Origin: Poronia punctata
Taxonomy: Eukaryota; Ascomycota; Sordariomycetes; Xylariales; Xylariaceae
DNA length: 64,000 nucleotides
Assembly: GCA_022579005.1 (NCBI GenBank)
Contig: MU401516.1
Coordinates: forward strand, 62,001-126,000
Direction: 5' to 3'
Below, piece by piece: positions 24,240 through 35,402 of the stretch (the stretch's first letter is position 1; each line of letters begins with the position of its first letter). Under the pieces are notes generated by a model, which did no database searches, had not been told where the DNA came from, and saw only the letters and a program-made list of their open reading frames with translations. A program made the translations under genes and the position numbers.

Positions 24240-25031
24240 ATGTTACCGACTCCCGATACATCACACGTAGCATACGAGCGAGTCTACGAACCAGCCGAAG
24301 ATTCCTTTCTTCTACTAGACACATTATCCTCACCAACAGAGACAGCATTCCTGCATTCCCGCTTCTTCAAAACCCCTCCTCCTCCTCCTCCCCTAGTCAT
24401 CGAGATAGGTCCAGGATCAGGCGTCGTAATCGCTTTCATGACAGCACACGCAGCCGCGCTCTTCGGCACGCAAAGCATACTCGCTGGTGCCGTGGACATG
24501 AACGAGCACGCCTGCGCCGCGACGAACAAGACAGTTCGCAAGGCCGTCTCCGAAAACCGCGCCACGGCGAGCACGGCGTTTCTCGGTTCCGTGCAAGGGG
24601 ATCTAGTGGCGCCGTTGCGGGATAATAGCGTTGATGTCTTGGTCTTTAACCCGCCTTACGTGCCCACTGCAGAGCTCCCAGTCCAACGGGCCGGGGACGA
24701 CGAGGTGAGGAAGACAAAGGATTCGTTCGAGGAGGATTCCTATCTCCTGGCGCTGTCGTACGCCGGCGGTAAAGATGGCATGGAGACTACGGACCGGCTG
24801 CTGGATAGTCTGCCTCGCGTGCTTTCTGATAGGGGTTGCGCTTATGTCCTGCTGTGCGCGCAGAATAAGCCTGAGGAGGTCAAGGAGCGTGTCCGTGGTC
24901 TAGGGGGCGGTCCTTGGAAGGCCGAGACTGTGGGCTCGAGCGGAAAGAAGGCTGGGTGGGAGAGGTTGCAGATCGTCCGGATATGGAGAGGGTTACAGGG
25001 CGAAGAAGAAGAAGAGGAGAGTACGAAATAA
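24240..25031 (+). CDS. MTQ2: eRF1 glutamine methyltransferase, catalytic subunit
   Basis: HemK/PrmC-type methyltransferase. Mtq2 with Trm112 N5-methylates the Gln of the GGQ loop of release factor eRF1 (cytosol). The chosen start (MLPTPDTSHVAYERVYEPAED) gives 263 aa and the family's opening VYEPAEDSFLLLD. The SAM-binding motif I is VIEIGPGSG (about residues 52-60), the acidic motif II is AGAVDMNEHA, and the substrate motif NPPY is in VLVFNPPYVPTAELP (about 136). A proline run (PPPPPP, about residue 46) interrupts the region before motif I and is a local expansion. A longer frame begins at 23973, but those 89 residues are not family-like. The gene is convergent with SMD1. Confidence 0.95.
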   Translation: MLPTPDTSHVAYERVYEPAEDSFLLLDTLSSPTETAFLHSRFFKTPPPPPPLVIEIGPGSGVVIAFMTAHAAALFGTQSILAGAVDMNEHACAATNKTVRKAVSENRATASTAFLGSVQGDLVAPLRDNSVDVLVFNPPYVPTAELPVQRAGDDEVRKTKDSFEEDSYLLALSYAGGKDGMETTDRLLDSLPRVLSDRGCAYVLLCAQNKPEEVKERVRGLGGGPWKAETVGSSGKKAGWERLQIVRIWRGLQGEEEEEESTK

Positions 25032-25682
25032 AATAATAATAAAGTAATAAGCCCCTTAGAGCAAGCTCTACAAGCAAAATATTACCGACCTCCCTATGGT
25101 GGATCGGTGTGTGAAAGCGCGCTTATGGTAATATTATCTTTCGTCTTCTCGGCCTGGTACTAAAGTTTTGATTGTCCACTTTCTATATCTTTCATTGATA
25201 TTGTGCTGTAGTCTCACATACGCACTCGCGGTTCCTAGGTTAACATGACATGACCAAAAAGCCCGTTTCATATGCTGTTTAATGCTGTTCTCTTCCTACC
25301 GTCTAACGCCGCATAAGATTTGACAGGTTTTGTCCCGACCACTTTTCTCCCGTACATCATCACTTTAAGCACAGAACGCCAAGAGAACAACATTCCACCC
25401 TAAGCGTAGCCTTGTAGCAGCATAGCGGGAGCAGACGTATTGCTTTCTCTGTGATCCTTTTGGGAGGCGGTCTTCTGTTACCCAACAAAAACACGGGGTA
25501 GGAACCGGCCAAGCGACGATATATGTAGTCTTCCCGTGAAAAAAGCCACATAAAACCTTCTACCCGTCTCCATCCTATTGCTAGACGACTATTTCCGGTA
25601 ATAGGAAGACGGATGATGCAAGAATAGCCAGTGACGTTTTTTTAAAAATTTCTCTTCTTCCCTGTCCGGCTTTGCCCCTCGT
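25032..25682. other. 3' spacer between convergent MTQ2 and SMD1
   Basis: 650 bases holding both 3' UTRs; nothing else is visible. Confidence 0.6.
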
Positions 25683-26295
25683 TTACCGTCCCCTCCCCAT
25701 ACCACGTCCTCTGCCCATACCGCGACCGCGGCCGCGACCCCGCCCTCCGAGTCCGCCACGAGCGCCACGGTCAGCGGCCTCTTTGCGGGCCTTGTTCTTG
25801 GGCTTGACGGAATCGTCAATGAGTAGGGTGTCGAGGGGTAGCGAGTCCGGCAGGATGAAATAACGGATCGTCGAGCCACGGATGTTCATCGTGTCGAGGG
25901 TGATGGGGTCCTGGCCGCGCGGCGTCATCTTCACCGTGCGCAGTGCCGTGTTCATCTGCGGCGAGACGGATGTGATGGTGCCGTGTACGATTGTGCCTGT
26001 TTTTTTTTTGCGCGTCAGTAAAAGGGTTCTACCCGAACTATGTATGCTGTTGCTAGGAGGTTTGCCGAGGGGCGAGTTCTGTGTTTTTCAACTCGAGTCT
26101 TTCTCAGTTCTCCGTACCATTTTTTAATTCAATAGTCACCGTCTCGTTGGCGCATTTCATCAAAAATCTGGAGATAGTATAATCGTCAGCGTCGCCGGGG
26201 TAGGGCGGTGCAAGCTTCGGGAAACCATTGGTTCAGCACTTTTCAGTGTGTGTGCAAGCGGAGTGTAGACAAGTTACTTACCTGACGAGTTTCAT
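25683..26295 (-). CDS. SMD1: Small nuclear ribonucleoprotein Sm D1
   Basis: Core Sm-ring protein of U1, U2, U4 and U5 snRNPs. Three exons on the minus strand: 26282-26295 (14 nt), 26118-26167 and 25683-25996. Introns are 114 nt (GTAAGT...CTCCAG) and 121 nt (GTACGG...AACAG). The joined product is 125 aa and starts [20 protein letters not shown], the usual Sm1 opening, then [17 protein letters not shown] and the Sm2 motif [14 protein letters not shown]. The tail is a Gly-Arg run ([18 protein letters not shown]), the site of arginine methylation in the family. The short first exon means that the longest plain frame (25683-25955) misses the N-terminus. Confidence 0.96.
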
Positions 26296-26987
26296 CTTCG
26301 CTGATTACCGGAAGATATGGCCGTCGGCTTGGCTGCAACTTGGCTGTTGTTAGATGGCGGTTATCTAGGAGTCAAGGCTGTCGTTAAGTAATGGCTTGAG
26401 GTATGTACTACCCAAGGTTGGCAATTTAATATGTGCGAGGCTGCAGTCTAAAAGCTCCCAAAACTACGAGTAGGTACCGTAGGTGTTGCAGGTGCGACCT
26501 ACATAACCTATAAAGGAATCCTGAAGTGCCCAAATCTGGGGGTTTTGTTAGCTGCTATCTCTGCCAATGTATGCCACTCACTGTGTATATGCATATTCCA
26601 CTTGAAACTTTAAGAAAGACACGCCTAAATGCATATGTTCCTACATATGAGACGCGCAATCGTCTATCTACTATGAGATACCTAAGGTATACATCTTTTC
26701 CGAAAGGCGTGTATGTAAAATTTGGGTATTTGATCTGTAAAGAAATCTATTTGATATGTATGTCCTCGTGGTGTTTTCCATACGTGTTACCAGGTAAAGT
26801 TTTGGGGTACTCTTGCTCAGAGCGAGCGGGTATATGATGTCTTATGTATGAAAATCGAGGCCAGAAGGCATATGAATGCAAATGTTGACGTTGGTAAGGA
26901 TATGTTTCCAAGCTCCGCAGGCGTTTCATCGAGTTGACTTGAACACGAGGGTCAGACGTGAACAACCCCACTATAGCTAAACATGTT
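26296..26987. other. Spacer between SMD1 promoter and PKR1 3' end
   Basis: No gene seen. One TACGAGTA at 26465 sits in an ACTACGAGTAGGTA context. Confidence 0.5.
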
Positions 26988-27449
26988 TTATTTTTCCTTC
27001 TCGTTCTCTGATACTTTTTCCCACTCATCCTCGGTGCTGACAGCAGACTTCACCTCTGCCGCCTGAGCACGAAGCTTTAGCTCTCCTACTTGTTCCACCG
27101 GTTCAACCTCTCTGCTTTTGGTTTTGGGCTTGCCTCTAGAAATGATAGTTTCGACCTCGGTTTCGCTATCTTCCGATCCTTGTATAGCTGGCCTCTGTTC
27201 CGTATGCGACTTCTCAGCTTCTTCCCTCGCCTTTGCAGCGTTCAGCTCAGCGGAAAACCAGTTGATAGCCCACCATAGCCCACCCGACAAGACCGATAGT
27301 GCAAGAAAGTGTACGCTATAGGTGGCAATGAGGAGGACGAGGAGCAGCAGTTGTAGACAGCCAAAAGAAATATTGGTAGCTATGAGAAGGGTCGGAGTCG
27401 GACCCGGGACGAAAATGGACTCCCAAAGCTGCTCGACAAAGCCCGCCAT
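26988..27449 (-). CDS. PKR1: Pkr1-type V-ATPase assembly factor
   Basis: Pkr1 is a small ER membrane protein needed to assemble the Vo sector of the vacuolar ATPase. The start at 27449 gives 153 aa beginning MAGFVEQLWESIFVPGPTPT, the family signature. Two adjacent hydrophobic segments follow: LLIATNISFGCLQLLLLVLL and a second ending GGLWWAINWFSAEL, separated by ATYSVHFLALSVL. The C-terminal half is hydrophilic and acidic and ends DEWEKVSENEKEK. A longer frame extends upstream to 27635, but those residues precede the conserved start and are rejected. Single exon. The retrotransposon begins about 470 bases upstream of the start codon. Confidence 0.94.
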   Translation of the reverse strand: MAGFVEQLWESIFVPGPTPTLLIATNISFGCLQLLLLVLLIATYSVHFLALSVLSGGLWWAINWFSAELNAAKAREEAEKSHTEQRPAIQGSEDSETEVETIISRGKPKTKSREVEPVEQVGELKLRAQAAEVKSAVSTEDEWEKVSENEKEK

Positions 27450-27919
27450 AATGATCAAGCTAAAGCCTCGGTGCTCTGCGCGTGCTTTGTGATATACGAC
27501 TGGGTGAAAGAAGTCTGTAGCTTGCGTGTGGTAAACGGTAATAAGGTCGCAAGAACGGTTGAGGGTGTGGAAGTAACTTTGGCCTTCGAAAAAGTTGGGA
27601 GAAATCGAGAATGGGAGTTGCGGAGTAGGTCGCATATACGGTTTCTAACTTCTTTTGAAATTTTCAGGCTAGCTGGCTTATTTCGTAAGGCCAGAAACTG
27701 CTTCGCGTTTAGGCACAAACAGCCCTCAGACGCGCAAGAGGATAGAAACAGTGACAAAACAATGGCGGCGGCAGCGGCAGCCAGCAGTGAACAAGAGGGC
27801 AGGTTTGGGTCTAGCCCTGTGACATACGTACATCTTAAAAGGTAGCGACCCGTAGACTAGGGAATTGTCGTCAAAACGACCCTTGTAGCGGGGCAGTGAT
27901 GACAGCGGAAGTATATCCA
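27450..27919. other. PKR1 promoter up to the retrotransposon edge
   Basis: Normal base composition right up to the element. A 124-codon plus frame (27471-27845) has no domain and is taken as chance. Confidence 0.55.
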
Positions 27920-28160
27920 TGTGGATCTATTGACCCCTAGAGAATGGAATAACGAACCTATTGAGTACTATAGACAACTGCTATAATAGAGCTTAAAGTT
28001 AAGGTACTTGGCTTTACCTAATTTGTATGTATAAGTACTTCTTACACTTTTTAATATATATAGAGCTTATAGAAAATATATAATTATTTTAAACTTTTTT
28101 TTATAGCATTTTAACTATAAATTGTAGTTAAGCTACTACTAAGAAATAAAAAAAAGTATA
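27920..28160 (+). repeat. Left LTR (unmutated left part, mutated right part)
   Basis: Begins TGTGGATCTATTGACC. Up to offset 152 it keeps C and G at every position where the right LTR has T or A (29 sites). From offset 177 onward it carries T/A where the right LTR keeps C/G (11 sites). There are no indels and no transversions against its partner. Confidence 0.95.
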
Positions 28161-31100
28161 AATAATTATTTGCACAGCTATATAGTAAAAGCAAAATTAA
28201 TTAAATTATATTTTTAAAATTTCCTTATTTATTACTATTTAGCAGTATTAATTTTATTAATAAAATATTAGTACTTAGTATATTTAATAAAAATAACTTA
28301 AGCTATTAAAAGCTAAAAATGTTTAGCTTTTTTTTACTTTTATATAATATATTTTTTTAAGCACTTTTTTAAAAGTTAAAAAATAAAAAGCTTTTATTAT
28401 AAAGCGTATAAAGCGCTAAAAGCTTTAGCTTAACTTTAAAGCTAAGTTTTAAGCTAACTTTAAAAGCACTTATAGTATATATTTGCTATATAGCTGCTTA
28501 ATAAAAAAAGGTTACTATTATAATAAAAAAAATAGTAAAAAAAATAAAAAAAAAATATAAACTAGCAATAGCTAACTATATAAAAAGATATAAAAGTAAA
28601 AAAATGTATAAACTTATTACTATTGCTTTAAAAGTACAAAAAAAAACAAATTAACTTTATAAAAACTTAAATAATTAAACGTTTTTAATTAAAAGTAATA
28701 TTTAAAACTTTAATATTAAAATAAAATAAAAAAATAATAAACTTTAAAAAAATATTATTAATATAATAAAAAAACAAAATAAAAAAGTTAAAAAGTAAAT
28801 AATTAAATAAAGTAAAACGCTTTATAATAAAACTAAAAAACTTAAAACTTGCTATAAAAAAATTAATAAGCAAATAAATAAAGTTAGTAACGTATTAAAA
28901 AATATTAATATAGCACTTATTATATTAGTAGTTTTAAGTAAAAATAATTATGCTTTAAATATTAACGTTAGCAAAAAGCTACTAAAACATAGTAGTACTA
29001 GTTAAAATATTTAAAACTAAAACAATATTTATAACTTTATAAGTATAAGTTATTAATAAAGCATAACTAATAAAAGTATACTTAATTTTATAATACTATA
29101 ATACTTAAAAATGCTAAAAAGTATTACTAATAATATACATTTTTTAAATAAATTTTTAAATTTTTATAAGTTTAATAAAATATAAAGTATAGTTAGTGCT
29201 TAAAAGAAAAGTATTTAAGCTATATTTTTAAATATATTTTTTAAAAAAGATGCTAAATACTTTAATAGTTATAAAGCAAAAAATAAAATAGTTTTTTTAT
29301 ATAAATACTAGCTAAGTAAAGCTAATAAAAATATATTAAATAAGCTATAAAGTATTTAAAATAAGCTATAATAAGCGCTAGTTTTTTATAACTTATAAGC
29401 TAGCTACATATTAAGCAAAATAAAAAAAAACTTTTAAGCTGCAATTTATTTTTTATAAAGTATTTAAAAAGCTATATAAGCTAACTTACTAAAAATTATA
29501 ATATAAGTTTTTAAGCAGTATAACATATTATATAGCTTATTTATAGCGTTTATATTTATATAAGTAGCTACTAGCAAATTAGTAAGCTAATATATAAACT
29601 ATTTAAAAACTTTTTTTTATAAGCTATTTATAGTTAATATATAAACTTTATAAATATATAAAGTAATATTTAAAAAATTATAAGTTAAAATACTAAAAAT
29701 TTAAGTATATATAAAAGCAAAAGCTTAAAGCTTAAGCAATAAAAAAGTTATTAAATATATAGTTTAATATACTAAAATAGTAGCACGCGCAAAAAGCAAA
29801 TATAATAACAACATTGCTAATACTAGCATATATAATAGTAATACTAAGCTATTTAGCTTTATAAAAGCTATTATTTTTAACTTAAAATATAATAAATAAG
29901 CTATTTACTATATTAAAAAAAAACAAATTAAAAAAAGGTAGCTTTATAGCTTAAACCTACTAAAACTATAATTAGCAATAAAAGTAAATAAATAAATACT
30001 TTTTAAAAAGCAGCTAAAAAAAGTTTAATAATAATAGCTAATACTTATAAAAAAGTAATTTTAAGCATAATAACTAAACTAATAACTATGCTAATAATTA
30101 TATTAAAAAAAGTAAAGATATTATAATTAAAAAAAAGCTATTTTATAAAAGGCTTTATTAGTTTATAAAAAAACGCTAGCTTAAAAAAGGTAGCAAGATA
30201 AACTAAGCTTACTTTATAAAAAATAATAAAAAAAATTATAATAGCGCTGCTAATTAATTACTAGCTAAATATTTTAAAAGTAATAACTTTAAAAATAACT
30301 ATAGCAAAATTATTAAATTATTTAAAAATAGCAAATAAAATAGCTTTATTATGCTAGTTTAAGCTAATAAAAGCTTAAGTAAACTAAAGCTTAAAAAAAG
30401 CAAGCTACGTAATAGCTATTTAAATTATTATAACTTATTTAATATAAAGCTTATTAATAAAACTAAATTTATAATGTTTTTAAACTATAGCTATATTAGT
30501 TACTATATTTTTAAAAGCATAGCATAGTAACTTTAACTATACTTTAATAAATATAATATAATAATAAAAAAAGTTAGTAATATTAAGCTTTATATTAATT
30601 AAAATTATAAAATTATAGCTAAATAAATTATAAGTAATAAAAAGGCTTTATTAAAATAGTTAGTAACTATAAACGTAGTTTTTAATAATACTTTTTTAAA
30701 AATTTTTATAATTTTAAAGTACTTATTTTATAAATAAAGTAGCTTATTTTTTTTAAAAAAATAAAATAAAATAATTACTTTTATAAATATTAAAAGCGCG
30801 CTAAAACTATGCCTTATTGCATATTTAGTAGCTTTAAGTATAAAATTTACTTATATAGCTATAGTAAGTATATAGCTAAAAACTATAATATTAAAAAGTA
30901 AAAAAAAACTTAAACTATAAATAAAATAATATAAAAAAATATTAAAAACAGTTTAAATATTAAGTTATTTAAAGTACTATATTATATATTTCCTTAGCTT
31001 ATTTAACTTTAAATAATACTATACTAATATAATTATAAAAACTAAATATTAAATTAATGTAAGCAATTATAAACTTGTTAAGCTTTTAATATAAAAATAT

Positions 31101-33842
31101 AGCTTAGTATAAAAGCAAGCAATTATTAAGTTTTTAAAAGTATATAATAGCAAATATATTTAAAAAAGCAAAAGCTTATAAAGCTTACTAGTATTACTTA
31201 CGCTAAAAAAAGCACTAAAGTTAACTATTTTAAAAAAAGTAAATAAAAATAACTTAAAAATAATATAGCAAATATATTATAACTATTATAAGCTAAATAA
31301 AAAAACAAAAAAGTATGCACACTTTTTACTTAATATATAAAATAAAGTATAACGCACTGCTAGCTATAAATAGTATATATTTATTAACTTAAAAAATAGC
31401 TTTTAGCACATAATTATATATAAAAAAAATTATAAAAAAATAGCGTTTATAATACTAAATAAAATTTATAAGTAATTAGTAATATTATTTAAACTTTATA
31501 ATATATTAGCAATGTTTTAAGCGTTAATTTAAAAAATAATAAAAAAAATTTATAAGTAATTTGCTAGCTTATTTAATAATATTTATATTTAAAAAAATAT
31601 TATAAAAAAAGTTTATAAGCGTTATTATAAAATATTTGCTAAACTTATAATATATAATATAATAATTAACTTTAAAAAATGCTTTATATTTATTAAAAAA
31701 GCATTTTTTTTAAATTTATAATTTTAAAAAATAAAATTAAAGCAAACCTAGTAAAAATATTTGCTATGCTAAAATAATTAATGCTAAAAATAATAATAAA
31801 AATTAAAGCATTTATAAACGCTATAAAGTATTTTAAATACTTTATAAAAGGTTTTTTATTATATACAGCACTATTAATAGCACTTTTTAAAAGCTTAAAA
31901 AACGTTTTAATAATATTAACTAATAAAATAAAAGCAATATAGCAAGAAATTTGCATAGCTATTACTACTATGCTTATAGTAAAAACTTTTAATTAATAAT
32001 TGCTATTAGTAATAAATATAAATTTAAGCTAAGTATATATTAAAGCGTATTTATTATAGCTATACTTATTAAATAAAAAATTGCGCTATACTTAGTAGCG
32101 TACTTTTTAAAAAAGCTTATAAATATATAGTTATAATATTTTGCATAAAAAAAAAAGTTATTAGCAATATTGCTAAGTTTATAATATTAGTACTATTAAG
32201 TTAAAAGTAATAAAGTTATTATTTATAGTAACTACTAGTTATTAAGCATAATATATAATAAAGCTAAGCAACTTATTTATATTATAAAATTTATTAACTT
32301 TATTAAATATTATAGCGTTTAAATTATATATAAACCTAGTAAAGCTAATTTAATTACTAACTAGCTTTTAAAATTAATAAAAAACGCAATAATAAATAAT
32401 AAGCTAAAAATAATATACTTACTTAAATATTTTAACTAAATTAATTTATAAGCTATTTTTAAGCACTTATATTTTTATAAAGCTTTTTTTGCAAACTTTA
32501 ATACTAAATAAGTTTAAAAACACTTTTAAATTTATAAAAACGCATTATATTAGCTAAAAACTTATAAATAAGTGCTAAGCAACTTTTTATATATAGCTAA
32601 AATAGTATACTAAGTAGTAATTTTGCTATAAATATTAAAAGCAAAAAATTTAATATATAAAAGTTAAAAATTATATAAAAACCTTAACTATATTATAATT
32701 AAAATAGTTAAGCATAAAATAAATAAAGTTTATTAGTATTTAAAAACAACTTTAATTATATAGCAAGTTATTATAAAATATACTAAATACTAGCTAATAA
32801 AGCTATTTTTAATATAATTACTTAATTTTAAGCTAATTATATTATTTAAACTATTAATATAATAAAATATAAACTATATAAGTTTTAATAAAGTATAAAT
32901 ACTAATATACGTTAAATATGCTACATTATAAGTAAAAGCTAAAAAAGTGCTAAATATATCTTTTAAAGCTATAAAGCTGTTAATAAATTAAATTAGCTAA
33001 ACTTTTAGCTATTTATATAAATAAATATATAATAATAAACTTAAATTTATAAGCTTTAAAGCTATTATATAGCACTTTTTAAATAGCTTTATAATAAAGC
33101 TAATAATATTTTTATACTTATATAATAATAGCAAAGTTAAAAAGGTTAACTAAAATATTAAGCAAATTATATTATAAAAAAACATTGTAAGCAAATTTAA
33201 AAGCGTAAATAAGTTACTTATATATATAATATACTTATATAACTAAATTTTAAAGCTAAGTAGCTATTTAAGCTATTTTTTTCTTTTTAGTACTTAATTG
33301 CTTTAATATTAAAAAATAGTAAAAGTAGCAAATTATATTTATAACTTAAAAAAAAAAAAAAAGCTAAAATATAAAAAGATTTAGTACTAAATTATAAAGT
33401 ACTACTAGCTAAGCAATGCTTTAGCAATATAAAAGCTAGCTAAAACTAAATTAAAGCTTATTTATAAAAACATAAAAAACTAATTTATATTTATAAACTT
33501 AGTAATTAAGTTTTATAAATATAATAAAAAAGCTATAAAGCTAAACTTTATTATAATAAGCTATAATTTATAATAAGCTATTACTTTAACAATATATACT
33601 AACTATATAGCTTTAATAGCATACTACTAACTAATAAGTATAATAAAATAAACTTATTTTTAGCGTATATATAAAATAACTAGCTTATATAAAGCTTATA
33701 ATATACTAGTAAGCTAATACTAAAAAAAAACTAAAAATAATTAAAAGCTATAAGCAAAATTATAAAATAAATAAAGCAATAGCAAAATTAAAAATAGCTT
33801 TACTAAACTAGTTAAAGTAACTAATTTAATAAAAAAAATAAT

Positions 33843-34083
33843 TATAAATTTATTAACCTTTAAAAAATAAAATAATAAACTTATTAAGTACTATAAATAA
33901 TTGCTATAATAAAGCTTAAAGTTAAAATACTTAGCTTTACTTAATTTATATATATAAGTACTTTTTATACTTTTTAATATATATAAAGCTTATAAAAAAT
34001 ATATAATTATTTTAAACTTCCTTTTATAGCATTTTAACTATAAATCGTAGTTAGGCTGCTACTAAGGAACAAGAGAAAGCACA
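33843..34083 (+). repeat. Right LTR (mutated left part, unmutated right part)
   Basis: Begins TATAAATTTATTAACC, the mutated form of the left LTR start, and ends AAGGAACAAGAGAAAGCACA, which is unmutated. It is the mirror image of the left LTR: mutated to offset 152, ancestral from offset 177. Confidence 0.95.
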
Positions 34084-35402
34084 TCTACACTTTTATATAT
34101 AAATCTCTGCTAACTATATTTGTAGGTACCACCGGCTTACCAGGGTTATATTTTCTGCACCCCTACACACACTAGGTACGAGTACCCCTCATATACCCCG
34201 CTTTGGCGGGAGCTACAGTAAGTACATACCTGTTATCTTACCTACCTAAGTAAGTACTTGTAAGTAATCTGTATTGTAAAGTCAAGTTCCTATTGTCTAG
34301 ATGGTATGTGTACTGCCTGCGTACATATGTGAATAAGTATCCAATGTGTGTGGTCGATTAATGGTCCATGTAGCTCGAAGAGCTCTACTGATATACAATA
34401 TATTGTTTTAGTACCTTGTACACCAATAGGTAAGAGATCGCCATAGTGACCATGCACGTAAGAAGCCTCTGTCATTCACAGCGGTTGAGGATGTTTACGA
34501 GTAGTACGGTAGTCGATAATGATGGAGAATTGTCATTGACAGCCTGATTGGGTTAGGTTAGATGCTTCTATTAGACTAGTTGTACTCTCATTGATGATTG
34601 AAGCCTGCATCATGTACACGTAGATACCCTCCCATTGTGTGCAGGGAGGCAAGAAGTACCTACAACCTGCCTTGGGGCTGTAGTCGAGGTAGTAAATGCG
34701 GTTTCCTCGAATCCTCCCTGGGGTCATCCATTGAATCACGGCCGCCACCAGTGGTAGACACCTACCTCCTAATGTTGGACAGACTCATAGGCAGGCACGC
34801 AGGCAGTGTTCATCAGCCCTATCAGTGGGCACCTGGACAACATATTAGTTGCCTAGGTTAGATATTTCTACCCGCCGCAAAACAACAATGCGAGCTTAGC
34901 TTCCCTCCATTGCTGTCCACGAACATAATATAAGTTGAATACAGGTTCTCATTAATACAATAGATATCTTGTCTCCCTCGGTTAGTCTTACCCGGCGGCG
35001 CCGTCCTATTTATCTTTGGAGGTTTCATAGGTGGTACTGTGACTTTTTCTCCGCCGTACCAAGGCTCATCGTCGTGCTCACAACGCGTCAGCTACTGGCT
35101 CAGAGGGGTAGGATAAGGTTTTTAAATACATGAAAACATAGGCAGAGTCGCCTTGATTCAAGTTACTGAGGCATGCCACCATATGCTTCATTATCATCTT
35201 AAGTGCCTACGATATCTTGACTGTCGCTCTCACCATCCAAGTACGACGAGCGAGGCTGTACTTTGTACAAAGGCTACACGGCATTCCCACCCGGCGCACA
35301 TCGCTCTCCTCGTTCGAGAGTCTTTCTTTCGCTTTTGTCGCTTCTTTTGCTACATTGTCGATATTCTTATAGCTATCATCGACAACTGCCGGGCACCGAA
35401 AG
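34084..35402. other. Spacer between retrotransposon and first F-box gene
   Basis: Base composition returns to normal immediately after the LTR. Copies of TACGAGTA lie at 34177 and 34496. No gene supported. Confidence 0.55.

Larger units (their letters stand above)
27920..34083 (+). mobile_element. Decayed Ty3/gypsy LTR retrotransposon, RIP-like mutated
   Basis: A 6164-bp element with two 241-bp direct repeats at its ends that align without gaps, TG...CA termini, and an A-rich tract (33830-33840) just before the right LTR like a polypurine tract. The interior is almost pure A/T, with nearly every frame stopped. Decayed pol motifs can still be read on the plus strand: a reverse-transcriptase core at 31560-31700 whose double Asp now reads Asn-Asn (31575-31580, FNNI), then NFKKC; an RT end/RNase H start at about 31800-31900 (KAFINAIKYF, FIKGF); and an RNase H end YKPSKAN at about 32329-32349. 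The order RT, RNase H, then about 1.4 kb for integrase before the LTR is the Ty3/gypsy order. The frame also shifts between about 31720 and 31740. The element is dead. Flanking 4-mers TCCA and TCTA are an imperfect target duplication at best. Confidence 0.93.

Noticed and set aside
31693..31956. 87-codon minus frame inside the retrotransposon
   Set aside because: It is the antisense of the decayed reverse transcriptase; long only because the mutated sequence lost stops on that strand by chance.
27916..34087. Target-site duplication of the retrotransposon
   Set aside because: Flanks TCCA and TCTA match at three of four bases only, and 5-mers do not match. Not strong enough to claim.
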